A stretch of 64,000 bases of DNA. It comes from Acidobacteriota bacterium (GTDB lineage Bacteria; Acidobacteriota; Terriglobia; Terriglobales; SCQP01). Of this stretch, positions 1 to 9,165 are shown piece by piece. Each line of letters begins with the position of its first letter. Within the stretch, counting starts at the first letter, position 1. The stretch spans positions 119,786-183,785 of the forward strand of contig DAIDIE010000016.1 in assembly GCA_027459505.1 (NCBI GenBank), in the 5' to 3' direction. The position numbers and the translations under genes were made by a program. The notes under the pieces are model-generated. The model ran no database searches. It was not told the DNA's origin and worked only from the letters and a program-made list of their open reading frames with translations.

Positions 1-434
1 GGGTTGAAAAATACCGTCAAACATGTGAAATCTCCGCCGGTCTGCGTGGGAACGTGGGGCCGGGCGGAAAACCCGTACCGTCCTCAGAGCCTTAGCCGCA
101 GATCTGAGTGCTAGCCTAAGTATACTCCGCCTGTCGCACTGGAAAAGCAAACTATTGCAGCACAACGGGTAAGGAGCGAACCCAGGGGGGCTCGCCAGCG
201 GGGAAAGAGCGCCTATCGCAGGGCGGCAAAATTTCCTCGCCGGTAGTGGCAATGTCGGCCAGACTACCAGCGCTGTCCAGCAGTCAGCCACCGCGCGCCG
301 ATCGCCGCAAAGCACCTGGCGCAAAGCACTTGTTAAACGTGGGGCACGCCCGCTCTCGCAGGAAGGCCTCGGTCATGGCGCGTTGGCGGTGGGTGGGGCT
401 CGTGCCAGCGCGAGTTTCGGTTTGGAAAACAAGA
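1..434. other. Upstream region without a recognised gene
   Basis: No gene recognised. The stretch holds a short inverted repeat (CTCAGA at 84-89 pairing with TCTGAG at 103-108) and a possible -10 box TATACT at 121-126 without a convincing -35 box. An open frame runs into the following porin from about 246, but its composition does not look like a signal peptide, so it is treated as leader. Confidence 0.4.
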
Positions 435-2000
435 ATGGTGAACAAGAGAACGTTTCAAGCACTGCGCCTCCGGCCCGCTGTTTTGCAAGCACTCACGATC
501 ATGCTGGCGGCCTATTGGTCTCCTCTGAGGGGGCAAAGTGCGGGTATTTCAGGCGCGGCGGCCGGTGCGCCGGCTGCTGGCAAGACTGAAGCTGGGGCCA
601 AGCGGAGCATCAACGCTGGCCGCCAGGTTGCAGACGCGGCAAGCAGTGATGGCGGCGCCGCACAGGCGAGTCCGCCCGCCGCAGGCAACAGCAAATCGCG
701 CCGTGGGCAAAAGCACCCTACCGTTGCGCAGGCATGGACCCCGAATTTGGCAGGCAACAGCGCCCCTTTCTGGGTATCCGCGCAATGGAACGTCATCGCC
801 CAAGGTCACGGGCGTTTCCGTTCTCCTTACCAGGGTCCGAACAGTCTCCTGCCCGGCGCTGAGGAGGCGACGTCCTCGGTGGAGACGCTTTACACGGGAT
901 GGGACTGGCACAACCGCGTTGACCTGTTGCTCGATCTGGAATCAGCGGGCGGAAAGGGAATCAGCAATGCGCTGGGGCTGGCGGCCTTTACCAATCTGGA
1001 TGTGGTTCGTAATCCCAGCCTCGGGCCGTCTCCTTACGTGGCGCGGGCATTGGTTCATGCGGTTGTGCCGCTGGACAGCGCCAGCGCTTCCAATGAGCGT
1101 AATCCGCTGGACCTGTTTTCGCGTGTGCCGCGGCGTCGGATCGAGTTGTACGCCGGCAAGTTCAGCGTGCCGGACTTCCTGGACCAAAACTCCGTGTTGA
1201 GCGACAGTCACACCCAGTTTCTGAACTGGGCGATCGACAATTCGGCCGCGTATGACTACGCCGCCGATACGCGCGGCTACACGCAGGGTATCGAAGTGGA
1301 GTACGACTCACCTGCCCTCTCCCTGAAATTCCTGGAGGCACTCATGCCGGTGGTAGCCAACGGCCTGGCATTGGATCACAACCTGCGCCAGAACCATGCC
1401 ACCAACCTGGAACTGGACTGGACGTATTCGCGCAAGCACAATGGCGTGCTACGCCTGCTGGGCTACGACAACAAAGCAGCTATGGGGAGCTACGCAACCG
1501 CCATTGCCCAGTACCGGCAGGGGCTGGTTGCCGCTCCCGACGTTACCCTCTCGCGCGTAGCGGGACGCGGCAAGCCGGGGGGCGACCTCAACTGGGAACA
1601 GGAGATTTTGCCGGGTGTCACCGCCGCGGCACGGGCCGGATGGGAGCGCGACAGCGTTGAAAGCTTCGCCTATACCGAGGCTGGCAACAGCTACCTTGGC
1701 GGGGTTAAATTTTCAGCCAAGCGGTGGGGACGCCGCTTGGATAAGGCCAGCCTGGCCTTTGTCAGCAGCGGAATCTCGACACTCCATCGGCAATATCTGG
1801 CGCTTGGGGGCCTGGGATTTTTGCTTGGAGACGGCCACCTGAACTACGGCCGGGAAACGGTGTTGGAGTCTTACTACACGTTCTTCTTTAATCACAATTT
1901 CAGCCTCGCTCCGGACCTGCAGTGGATTCACAATCCTGGCTACAACCGCGACCGGGGGCCGGCGCTGGTGGCCGCCTTGCGCCTGCACTTGGAGCTGTAA
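435..2000 (+). CDS. OprB-like carbohydrate porin, outer membrane
   Basis: Predicted outer-membrane beta-barrel that would let sugars or similar small solutes into the periplasm. The ATG at 435 was chosen because it opens a signal-peptide-like start (basic MVNKR, then a hydrophobic stretch ending near GQSAG). The first ~110 mature residues are Ala/Gly/Lys-rich low complexity. The remainder has alternating polar/aromatic strand patterns and segments such as LELYAGKFSVPDFLDQNS-like text typical of acidobacterial OprB-family porins. It ends in LHLEL rather than the usual terminal Phe. The frame is open back to 246. The family call rests on recognition, not alignment. Confidence 0.6.
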   Translation: MVNKRTFQALRLRPAVLQALTIMLAAYWSPLRGQSAGISGAAAGAPAAGKTEAGAKRSINAGRQVADAASSDGGAAQASPPAAGNSKSRRGQKHPTVAQAWTPNLAGNSAPFWVSAQWNVIAQGHGRFRSPYQGPNSLLPGAEEATSSVETLYTGWDWHNRVDLLLDLESAGGKGISNALGLAAFTNLDVVRNPSLGPSPYVARALVHAVVPLDSASASNERNPLDLFSRVPRRRIELYAGKFSVPDFLDQNSVLSDSHTQFLNWAIDNSAAYDYAADTRGYTQGIEVEYDSPALSLKFLEALMPVVANGLALDHNLRQNHATNLELDWTYSRKHNGVLRLLGYDNKAAMGSYATAIAQYRQGLVAAPDVTLSRVAGRGKPGGDLNWEQEILPGVTAAARAGWERDSVESFAYTEAGNSYLGGVKFSAKRWGRRLDKASLAFVSSGISTLHRQYLALGGLGFLLGDGHLNYGRETVLESYYTFFFNHNFSLAPDLQWIHNPGYNRDRGPALVAALRLHLEL

Positions 2001-2046
2001 GCTCAGAACGAACGCGACCGCCAGCGCGGCAAGATGGCCTGTATGC

Positions 2047-2058
2047 TAGAAATTTCTA
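2047..2058. promoter_or_regulatory. Perfect 12-bp palindrome ahead of gph
   Basis: TAGAAATTTCTA is a perfect palindrome ending 4 bases before the phosphatase start, next to a TATGCT box at 2042-2047 that could be a -10 hexamer. Position suggests an operator or simply an AT-rich promoter core; no regulator is identified. Confidence 0.3.
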
Positions 2059-2062
2059 CACT

Positions 2063-2728
2063 ATGGATTGGATCTCCACCCTTCGCCTGCTGGTGTTTGA
2101 CCTGGATGGCACCCTGATCGACTCCAGCGGCGATTTGGCTGACTCCATTAATGCCCTGCTGTCCCATTTGCGGCGCCCTCCGCTGCCCGAAGAACAAATC
2201 CTGCAATACGTCGGTAACGGCGCGGCTGTGCTGGTGCGTTTGTCGCTGGGCATGAGCGCCGAGGAGGCCAGGGAAAATCCGGAGTTTGCCGCGGCGCTGG
2301 CCTTTTTTCTCGATCACTACCAACAGCACTTGCTGGTGCGCACGCGGCCCTATGCCGGGGTGGAGGGGCTGCTGCCGCGCTTGGCGGAGCGATTCAATCT
2401 GGCTGTGCTGACCAATAAACCGGCGCGCGCGACGCTGGCTATTCTGGACGGGCTGAAAATGCGCCCGTACTTTCGCGCCGTGCTGGGCGGCGACAGTCTG
2501 CCCACACGCAAGCCCGATCCCTCTGGACTGCGGCAGATATGCGCGGGGCTATTCGCGACGGGGGCGGAGACGCTTATGATTGGGGATAGCGCCGTGGACA
2601 TGGCGACCGCGCAAGCCGCGGGAACGCGCTCCTGCGCCTGTCAATACGGCTTTGCGCCACAGTCGTTGAACGAGATCGCGGTGGACTGGCGCATTACGTC
2701 ATTTGCGGAGCTGGAGCGGCTGCTCTAA
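2063..2728 (+). CDS. gph: Phosphoglycolate phosphatase-like HAD hydrolase
   Basis: HAD-superfamily phosphatase, probably removing phosphate from 2-phosphoglycolate made during DNA repair or oxygenase side reactions; acts in the cytoplasm. Motif I is FDLDGTLIDS (residues ~12-21; the two Asp are nucleophile and acid/base), motif II LTNKP in the middle, motif III Lys in the RKPDPSGL region, motif IV MIGDSAVDM near the end. The helical cap between motifs I and II fits subclass I. Length 221 is normal for the family. The ATG at 2063 was preferred over an upstream in-frame ATG at 1922 that lies inside the porin gene. Substrate is not provable: many HAD proteins of this size act on other phosphates. 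Confidence 0.75.
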   Translation: MDWISTLRLLVFDLDGTLIDSSGDLADSINALLSHLRRPPLPEEQILQYVGNGAAVLVRLSLGMSAEEARENPEFAAALAFFLDHYQQHLLVRTRPYAGVEGLLPRLAERFNLAVLTNKPARATLAILDGLKMRPYFRAVLGGDSLPTRKPDPSGLRQICAGLFATGAETLMIGDSAVDMATAQAAGTRSCACQYGFAPQSLNEIAVDWRITSFAELERLL

Positions 2729-2770
2729 ACCGCCTCTGCCGCCTGATGGGCAGCGCAAGCGTGGCGCGCC

Positions 2771-3052
2771 TTAGTTGACGGCTTCCCCTTCGGCCGAGAC
2801 CAGCGACTTGAAAATCGCCAGCACGCGGCGGCGGTAGGCCAGAATCTGATCGGCGAGGTTGGCGAACTTGGGATCGCGCTGGCTAGTGCGCTGCCACTGC
2901 TGCAGCACCTGAGCGGGCACTTCAATATCCTGGCGCAGCTCCTGATAAGAATGGCCGCGCAGAAAAAGGCCATAAAAAAAAGCCGCTTCGCGTTCGGGAG
3001 CGTCGAAGTCCACGACCGTGGCGGCCGGTTCGGGTTGGGGCTGTGTGGCCAT
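2771..3052 (-). CDS. Small conserved-looking protein of unknown function
   Basis: Not recognised. About 93 residues if the ATG at 3052 is used; the frame stays open to a TTG at 3157, whose AAGGAG is too close to be a normal ribosome site. The C-terminal two thirds are helical, with a segment SYQELRQDIEVPAQVLQQW that reads like a helix-turn-helix of the kind in transposase or phage terminase small subunits. No transposase domain follows. It converges with gph and lies downstream of rsmD on the same strand. Codon use resembles its neighbours, so it is probably a real native gene. Confidence 0.5.
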   Translation of the reverse strand: MATQPQPEPAATVVDFDAPEREAAFFYGLFLRGHSYQELRQDIEVPAQVLQQWQRTSQRDPKFANLADQILAYRRRVLAIFKSLVSAEGEAVN

Positions 3053-3283
3053 GGCGGACAATGCACAAGGCGCGGGAGAACCACTCTCGATATCGCGGTT
3101 CTCTTGCGGTGAAGGCTGGCTGTGGCCAGCTTCAGCCGCTTCTTCTTGCGCCTTCAAACTCCTTCTACTCGCAATTTCACCATTGCTGTTGAAGATGCGA
3201 AATCAATGGATACACCGGACCGGGCGAAAAAACAATCCGCGCCGGAAGGAATTTTTTTTTTCAAGTCCCCCCGGGCGGCGGGC

Positions 3284-3940
3284 TCAACTCCGCTGTTGCG
3301 TGGACGAGTAAAAGCTAAGAGCGCTGTCGCCCTGCTCCAGCCGGCGGAAACGCCCGAGCGCGCCGTACGCGTTGCGGGTTTGATCCCGGCGGCCGTGTTC
3401 GGCAATTACCCACGTTTGATGTCCGATCAGGGGCGGAAGTTCCCCCAATTTTCCGAGAACGTTTTCGTAAACCAGGGTTGAACTGTAGGGAGGATCGAGG
3501 AAAAGGATGTCGCAGAATGGTTGCCCGCGCGTTCCGGTGAGCAACTCGGAGGCGCGCGGCAGCATGGCGGTGACTTCACCATCCAGCAACCATGCGGCTG
3601 TCGCGTCAGCATTGTTGGTTGCCGGCGCCTGCGCGCACCGCCGTGCGGAGCGCCCGCTCCGCTCTTCAAAATCGATGTGAAGATGGCTCAAGTTCTCGCG
3701 TAGCGCCTTCAGCGCCCCCGCTGCCTGTTCGATAAAGAGCACACCGGCGGCGCCGCGGCTGAGCGCTTCAATGCCGACCGCTCCCGTACCGGCGCAGGCG
3801 TCCACAATCCAGGCATCGCGAAGACGCGGGCCCAAAACATTGAACAGGGTTTCGCGCAGGGCGTCGCTGGTCGGGCGCACCCGCAGTCCGGCGGGTGCCC
3901 GCAGGGTGTGGCCGCGAAACTGTCCGCCGATTACGCGCAC
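3284..3940 (-). CDS. rsmD: 16S rRNA (guanine-966-N2)-methyltransferase RsmD
   Basis: Methylates G966 of 16S rRNA in the 30S subunit using SAM. The N-terminus VRVIGGQFRGHTL and the next block RPTSDALRETLFNVL are family hallmarks; DACAGTGAVGIEALSRGA is the SAM-binding loop and DILFLDPPYSS contains the catalytic DPPY for N2 methylation. The GTG at 3940 is chosen because it has an excellent AAGGAG seven bases upstream and begins exactly at the conserved N-terminus; an ATG at 4018 would overlap polA. The gene follows polA with a 22-base gap and is likely co-transcribed. A short Ala/Asn-rich stretch near the middle is slightly longer than usual. Confidence 0.9.
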   Translation of the reverse strand: MRVIGGQFRGHTLRAPAGLRVRPTSDALRETLFNVLGPRLRDAWIVDACAGTGAVGIEALSRGAAGVLFIEQAAGALKALRENLSHLHIDFEERSGRSARRCAQAPATNNADATAAWLLDGEVTAMLPRASELLTGTRGQPFCDILFLDPPYSSTLVYENVLGKLGELPPLIGHQTWVIAEHGRRDQTRNAYGALGRFRRLEQGDSALSFYSSTQQRS

Positions 3941-3962
3941 CGGCGCACTCCTTGTCCCGCGC

Positions 3963-6629
3963 TCACGATGGCTTCCATTCTTCCGTGTCCCGCCAGTTGG
4001 GGCCCACGCTGACGTCAACGGTCAGCGGCACCGACAGTTGGTACACCTGTTCCATCTCCCGCTGGACCAGGGGCGCCAGTTCAGCGGCAAAGGTCCGGGG
4101 GGTCTCAAAAACCAGCTCGTCGTGCACCTGCAGCAGCATACGTGCCGGCGTTCCCCGGAGCTTGTGGTGTATTCGAATCATGGCCAGCTTCATGAGGTCG
4201 GCGGCCGTGCCCTGCAGCGGGGTGTTGACGGCGGTGCGTTCGGCAAAGCCACGCAGGGCGGCGTTACGGCTGTTGATATCCGGCAGGGGCCGCACGCGGC
4301 CAAACAAGGTCTCGACCGCGCCCCGCTCGCGTGCCTGACGCAAGGTCTCCTGCAGGTAGGCCTGAACGCCGGAATAGCGTTCGAAATAGCGTTTGATGAA
4401 GCTGGCGGCTTCGCTTTGTGGAATGCCAAGCTGGCGCGACAGGCCAAAGGCGGAGAGGCCGTAGACGATGCCGAAGTTGACCGCCTTGGCGCGGCGGCGG
4501 TGCTCATCGGTAATCATCATGGGCGGTACGCCAAACACCTCGGCGGCGGTGAGGCGGTGGATGTCGAGTCCTTTTTGAAAGGCCGCCAGCAGCAACGTGT
4601 CCTGGCTGAAATGGGCCAGCAACCGCAATTCAATCTGGGAATAGTCGGCGGCCAGCAATACCGAACCCGGCGGCGCGCAGAAGGCGGCGCGGATGCGGCG
4701 CCCGGCCTCCGTGCGAATCGGGATGTTCTGCAGGTTGGGGGAGTTCGATGACAGCCGTCCGGTGGCGGTGGTTACCTGCGAAAAGGTCGTGTGCAAACGC
4801 CCGGTGGCCGGACGTATGAGCTGCGGCAGCACATCCACGTAGGTGGATTTCAGCTTGCTCAATTGGCGGTATTCCAGCACCTGCCCGGCAATCGGGTAGG
4901 CGGGCGCCAGTTCCTCGAGAATGTCAACCGCGGTGGAGGGGGCTTTGCTCTTACCGCGCTTTTGCGGTTGGGGAAGGCCAAGCTTTTCAAACAGGATGCG
5001 GGCAAGCTGCTGCGGCGAGTTGACGTTGAAGACTTCACCGGCGGCTTCCTGGATTTGGCGTTCCAGCGCGGCGGCCTGCTGTTCCAGTTCGTGCGACATG
5101 GCGCCGAGCTCGGAGGGGTTGACCAGCACGCCCGTCTCTTCCAAAGACAGCAGAACGGGAATCAGCGGCAGATCGAGTTCGTCATAGGCGCGGCGCAGTC
5201 CGGAATGTTCGCCGTCCAAGGTCAGAGGTCCGGCGAGTTGCAGCAGACCGGCCGCTTCTTCAGCGGGCGACTGGGCCGCGGCGCAGCCCAGCCGCCGCTG
5301 CCACAGCGCCGCCAACTCATGAGAGCTTTGCGTTGGTTCGAGGAGGTAGGAACAGAGCTGAAGATCGTGCCAGCGGCGTTGCTGAACGGCGGCTTCCACC
5401 GCCGCCTCCACCTGTGCGGCGGTTGCGAAGGGCAGCAGCGCGCGCATGAAGCCCTTTAGATCACAGACGATCCACCGCTGCTTTCCATGGGAGATCTCGT
5501 TGAGCAGGAGGGGGACAAATTCGGGCGCCTGTGCGGCGGCAAGGCTTACCGCGATTGCCGGCTTTCCCTCCCCGCCGCTGATGGCGGCGCTAAAGCCGTT
5601 TTGCGAAGCAATAATCGCGACTTCCGCAGCTCCCCGCAGCATGGCCAGTAACTCGGTTGGCGATGCGCTTCGCTCGTCGCATTCGACTTTGGCGGTGAAC
5701 AGCTCAGCTTCCGGCGTTGGTTCGGTCTCGCCATGGCTGGCCAGCAGCGACTTCAAGATGGTGGAGAATTCCAGTTCCCGGAATAACACTTGGCAGAGCT
5801 GCAGATCGGGTTGCCGGCGCCGCAGTTGATCCAGGTCCAAATCCACGGGCGCATGCGTGTCAATGGTTGCGAGCTGCTTGCTGAGCAGAATCTGCTCGCG
5901 GTTGTTCTGCAGCGATTCGCGGTAGCGTTTGCCCTCCACCTCCGCCGCGTGTTCCAGCGCCGCTTCGACGGAGCCAAAGCGCTGTATGAGGTCGCGCGCC
6001 CCTACCTTGCCAATCCCAGGGGCGCCGGGAATGTTATCAATGCTGTCTCCCAGCAACGCGAGCAGGTCGGCGATCTGGCTGGGCTGAACGCCAGTGATTT
6101 CCTCAACCTTCTGCGCGTCGCAGAGCAGGTCACCTTTGGTTGGGTTCAGCACACAGACGTGATCGTTGACGAGCTGCAGCATGTCCTTGTCGCTGGAGAC
6201 AATTACGGCCGCATGCTGCCGTTCGGCCGACTGGCGAGCCAGCGTGCCAATCACGTCGTCAGCTTCGAAGCCCTGATACTCCAGAATGGGAACCCGGAAG
6301 GCCTCCAGCACGCGCCGTATGTACGGCAGTTGTGCAGCCAAATCTTCCGGCATGGCAGTGCGGTTGGCCTTGTAGGCGGCGTAAGCCTCGTCGCGAAAAG
6401 TTGGGCCACTGGTGTCCATTACGGCCGCAATGTAGCCGGGCTGAACGTCCACCAGAAGCTTGCGCAGCATGTTGGTGAAGCCCAGTACCGCGTGGGTGCG
6501 CATTCCCTTGGAATTGGTCAGGGGAGGGAGCGCATGATAGGCACGAAAGATGTAGCCCATCGTGTCGATCAGGAACAGGCTCTCGGCTGCCTGCGCCAGC
6601 GGAGCGGGTGAAGATGCGGTGGTGCTCAT
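3963..6629 (-). CDS. polA: DNA polymerase I
   Basis: Repair and Okazaki-fragment-processing polymerase with an N-terminal 5'-nuclease. Residues ~16-300 hold the flap nuclease (FLIDTMGYIFRAYHALPP, then SSDKDMLQLV and LLGDSIDNIPG metal ligands). The polymerase domain shows motif A DYSQIELR, motif B RRRAKAVNFGIVYG and motif C QVHDELVFE. The middle domain has the 3'-5' exonuclease fold, but the DxE of motif Exo I is replaced by AAEVAIIASQNG, so proofreading is probably lost, as in Taq polymerase. The ATG at 6629 (MSTTASS) is preferred over 6701 because the extra 24 residues are Pro/Ala-rich and unlike the family. Length 888. Confidence 0.95.
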   Translation of the reverse strand: MSTTASSPAPLAQAAESLFLIDTMGYIFRAYHALPPLTNSKGMRTHAVLGFTNMLRKLLVDVQPGYIAAVMDTSGPTFRDEAYAAYKANRTAMPEDLAAQLPYIRRVLEAFRVPILEYQGFEADDVIGTLARQSAERQHAAVIVSSDKDMLQLVNDHVCVLNPTKGDLLCDAQKVEEITGVQPSQIADLLALLGDSIDNIPGAPGIGKVGARDLIQRFGSVEAALEHAAEVEGKRYRESLQNNREQILLSKQLATIDTHAPVDLDLDQLRRRQPDLQLCQVLFRELEFSTILKSLLASHGETEPTPEAELFTAKVECDERSASPTELLAMLRGAAEVAIIASQNGFSAAISGGEGKPAIAVSLAAAQAPEFVPLLLNEISHGKQRWIVCDLKGFMRALLPFATAAQVEAAVEAAVQQRRWHDLQLCSYLLEPTQSSHELAALWQRRLGCAAAQSPAEEAAGLLQLAGPLTLDGEHSGLRRAYDELDLPLIPVLLSLEETGVLVNPSELGAMSHELEQQAAALERQIQEAAGEVFNVNSPQQLARILFEKLGLPQPQKRGKSKAPSTAVDILEELAPAYPIAGQVLEYRQLSKLKSTYVDVLPQLIRPATGRLHTTFSQVTTATGRLSSNSPNLQNIPIRTEAGRRIRAAFCAPPGSVLLAADYSQIELRLLAHFSQDTLLLAAFQKGLDIHRLTAAEVFGVPPMMITDEHRRRAKAVNFGIVYGLSAFGLSRQLGIPQSEAASFIKRYFERYSGVQAYLQETLRQARERGAVETLFGRVRPLPDINSRNAALRGFAERTAVNTPLQGTAADLMKLAMIRIHHKLRGTPARMLLQVHDELVFETPRTFAAELAPLVQREMEQVYQLSVPLTVDVSVGPNWRDTEEWKPS

Positions 6630-6744
6630 GGAGACTTCTAAATCGAGTCTAGCAAGCGCTTGAGAAGTTGAAGCAGGAGGCCGCGCGTCAGGACGGAGCA
6701 CTACGCTGAGTGCACCGTGGTCCTCGCGTTGTTATATCCCTACG

Positions 6745-6753
6745 TGATATAAT
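6745..6753 (+). promoter_or_regulatory. Extended -10 promoter for the CLC channel gene
   Basis: TGATATAAT is an extended -10 element (TGn followed by consensus TATAAT at 6748-6753). No good -35 is visible, as expected for the extended class. A start near 6760 would leave a leader of about ten bases before the ATG at 6771. Confidence 0.5.
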
Positions 6754-6770
6754 TGCTTGTTTCTTCACCC

Positions 6771-8537
6771 ATGCCGGCTCTCACCATGCCTGAATCGCCC
6801 GTCTCTCCCACGCGCAGCGGCAACGAGCGCATGATGTTCCTCGCCTTTTTTGGCATTGTGATTGGCCTCTGCGGCGGGTTGGTCGCCGAAGGTTTGTTGC
6901 GGGCCATCAACTTCATTACCGACGTCACCTTTTACGGGATTGTCTCTGACAAGTACCTGCCGCCGTCGGACTACCCGCTGCACTGGTGGGTCTTTTTGCT
7001 GCCCGCGGCGGGCGGGTTGTTGGTGGGACTGTTGGTGCAATACTGCGCGCCAGAGATTAAAGGGGATGGCATTCCGGCGGCGATGGCTGTGGTGCTGACC
7101 AAGCGCAGCATCGTGCCACCACGGGTCAGCTTCTTCAAGCCCTTGAGCGCGGCAATCACCGTAGGTACTGGCGGTCCGTTTGGCGCCGAGGGGCCGATCT
7201 TGCAAACGGGCGGCGCCATCGGTTCGTTGATCAGCCAACTGCTGCCCACTTCGGCTTCGGAGCGGCGCATCATGCTGGCCTGTGGTGCGGCCGCGGGACT
7301 GGCCGGTGTTTTCAAGACTCCCTTTGCCGGCGTGATGATCGCGGTGGAACTGCTGGTGTTCGAGTTCCGGGCCCGTTCTTTCATTCCCATCGCGCTGGCT
7401 TCGGCCACCGGATCGCTGGTGGCGGAGTTTTTCCGCGGTGCGGCGCCGGTCTTTCCGATCAACCCGGATTTCCACTTTCATATCGCCGAGTTGCCCTTTT
7501 TCATTTTGCTGGGCATAGGATGCGCCGCTCTGGCCTGGCTGATGACGCGCACGCTCTACGCCTGCGAAGAGTTTTTCGAGCACATCAAGGTGTGGTTTCC
7601 GGTGATTCCGGCGGTGGGCGGGCTGGCGGTAGGAGCCATTGCGCTGTGGCATCCCGAGGTGCTGGGCATGGGTTACGCGGTCATTGCCGACCTGCTGGCG
7701 CGTTATCACTCGCTGGGACAGCTGGTGGGTATCGGGGTGGCCAAATTAGGAGCCTTTGCCATCGCCTTGGGATCCGGGGCGTCCGGAGGAACCTTCGCCC
7801 CGGCCCTGATGATTGGCGGCAGTTTCGGGGCGGCTTTTGGAGAAGTCGTCCACATGGTGCTGCCCTCCGCCTCCTCGCCCGCCATTTACGGAGTGGTGGC
7901 GACCGCGGCTCTGTTTGGTTCCATTTACCGCGCCACGCCCACCGCGATCCTGTTCCTGTTAGAGGTGACTGGCGCCTATCACGCCATGCTGCCGCTTTTT
8001 CTGGTCTCGATCATCGCTGACCTGGCAGTGCACTATTTCATGGAGCACACCATCAACACCGAGCGCCTGGTGAAAGAGGGCATTGCCGTGCCGGACGCGT
8101 TTGTCGCCGACCCGATGAAGCTGTTACGGGTACGCGACGTGATGACGCCGCAAGTGGATACCGTTGCCGCCAACGCCATCCTGGATGACGTCACCGCCAC
8201 GCTGCTGAGCCACCAGGCGGTGCCGGTGGTGAATGATGAACACCGTGTGGTAGCGGTGCTGCATCGCAGCGATCTGTTGAACGCGCATAAGGGCGCCACT
8301 GCCCAGCAACTGGGCCGAGCGGGCTTCATTGCCGTTTATCCCGATGACATCCTGCACGAGGTGGCGCTCAAGCTTGTGGAGGCAGGTGATCAGTCCTGCC
8401 CGGTGCTGGACCGTGGCGATGGCTCGCTGGTGGGCATGATCTCCTCTTATGACCTGTTGAAGGCGAAACAATGGGAGCACGAGCAGGAGCAGCCCGAAGT
8501 GGGCCAGTTATTACGCTTCAAAACGCCGGTAGCGTGA
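6771..8537 (+). CDS. CLC-family chloride channel/antiporter with CBS pair
   Basis: Integral membrane chloride transporter of the CLC family fused to a C-terminal pair of CBS domains. The signature GTGGPFGAEGP carries the gating Glu (GxEGP), and GSGASGGTFAPAL is the second ion-path motif. About ten membrane helices run through residues ~20-430; residues ~460-580 form CBS1 (RDVMTPQVDT) and CBS2, which usually bind adenine nucleotides. The ATG at 6771 is used; a TTG at 6753 falls inside the promoter and an ATG at 6786 is an alternative. It is monocistronic between divergent polA and the sigma factor. Channel versus H+/Cl- exchanger is undecided. Confidence 0.9.
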   Translation: MPALTMPESPVSPTRSGNERMMFLAFFGIVIGLCGGLVAEGLLRAINFITDVTFYGIVSDKYLPPSDYPLHWWVFLLPAAGGLLVGLLVQYCAPEIKGDGIPAAMAVVLTKRSIVPPRVSFFKPLSAAITVGTGGPFGAEGPILQTGGAIGSLISQLLPTSASERRIMLACGAAAGLAGVFKTPFAGVMIAVELLVFEFRARSFIPIALASATGSLVAEFFRGAAPVFPINPDFHFHIAELPFFILLGIGCAALAWLMTRTLYACEEFFEHIKVWFPVIPAVGGLAVGAIALWHPEVLGMGYAVIADLLARYHSLGQLVGIGVAKLGAFAIALGSGASGGTFAPALMIGGSFGAAFGEVVHMVLPSASSPAIYGVVATAALFGSIYRATPTAILFLLEVTGAYHAMLPLFLVSIIADLAVHYFMEHTINTERLVKEGIAVPDAFVADPMKLLRVRDVMTPQVDTVAANAILDDVTATLLSHQAVPVVNDEHRVVAVLHRSDLLNAHKGATAQQLGRAGFIAVYPDDILHEVALKLVEAGDQSCPVLDRGDGSLVGMISSYDLLKAKQWEHEQEQPEVGQLLRFKTPVA

Positions 8538-8622
8538 GCCGGGGTGGATGACATCTGTCATCCGGGCTGCCTGACGGGCGGCACTGGTGCGCCCTCGGCG
8601 GCGGCGGCACACTGGGTTCATC

Positions 8623-9165
8623 ATGAACAACGAACTCAGTGAATTATTTCAGCAACACCATTCCTGGGTTGTCCGCGCCTGCGCACAATGGCTGGGCTCA
8701 CGCGAGGACGCCGAAGACGCCGCCAGCGAGATTTTTCTTCGCCTTCCCCGCGCTCTGGCAAGCTATGATCGCAGCCAGCCTTTCCTGAACTGGTTCCGGA
8801 AACTGGTGCGCAATCACTGCCTGGATCAACTCCGGCGGCGGCAGCGTGAACGCCGCTATCGCGGCGAAGTGGAGTTGGATCTGGTCGCCTCGCGCGCCGA
8901 GTCTCCCCTGGAGCGGCTGGGCCGCGAACAGCGGGCCAAGCGCTTGCGGATGGAGATGGAGCGGCTACCCGATCCCTACCGCACCAGCCTGCGGCTCCAT
9001 TACCTGGAAGAGCGCTCATACGAGGAAATCTGCGGGCTGTTGCGCACCCCTTCGGGAACACTGAAGTCGGTATTGCATCGTGGACGGCAGAAGCTGGCAA
9101 CGCAATTGCGCGGCGAGAGCGCGGCGGTAGCGCGGCGCATGCCAGCCCTGCCGAGCCCGGCCTAG
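8623..9165 (+). CDS. ECF-type RNA polymerase sigma factor
   Basis: Extracytoplasmic-function sigma factor directing polymerase to a small regulon. Region 2 spans residues ~8-75 (REDAEDAASEIFLRL, FLNWFRKLVRNHCLDQLRRR) and region 4 spans ~110-165 (LPDPYRTSLRLHYLEERSYE, then the helix-turn-helix TPSGTLKSVLHRGRQKL). Length 180 is standard. The ATG at 8623 is chosen over 8587, which adds a basic stretch. No anti-sigma factor is adjacent, so the activating signal is unknown. Its stop codon overlaps by two bases the stop of the convergent dehydrogenase. Confidence 0.88.
   Translation: MNNELSELFQQHHSWVVRACAQWLGSREDAEDAASEIFLRLPRALASYDRSQPFLNWFRKLVRNHCLDQLRRRQRERRYRGEVELDLVASRAESPLERLGREQRAKRLRMEMERLPDPYRTSLRLHYLEERSYEEICGLLRTPSGTLKSVLHRGRQKLATQLRGESAAVARRMPALPSPA

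Noticed and set aside
3771..4751. 326-codon frame opposite polA and rsmD
   Set aside because: Shadow of conserved polA sequence; Gly/Gln/Val-rich with no family features.
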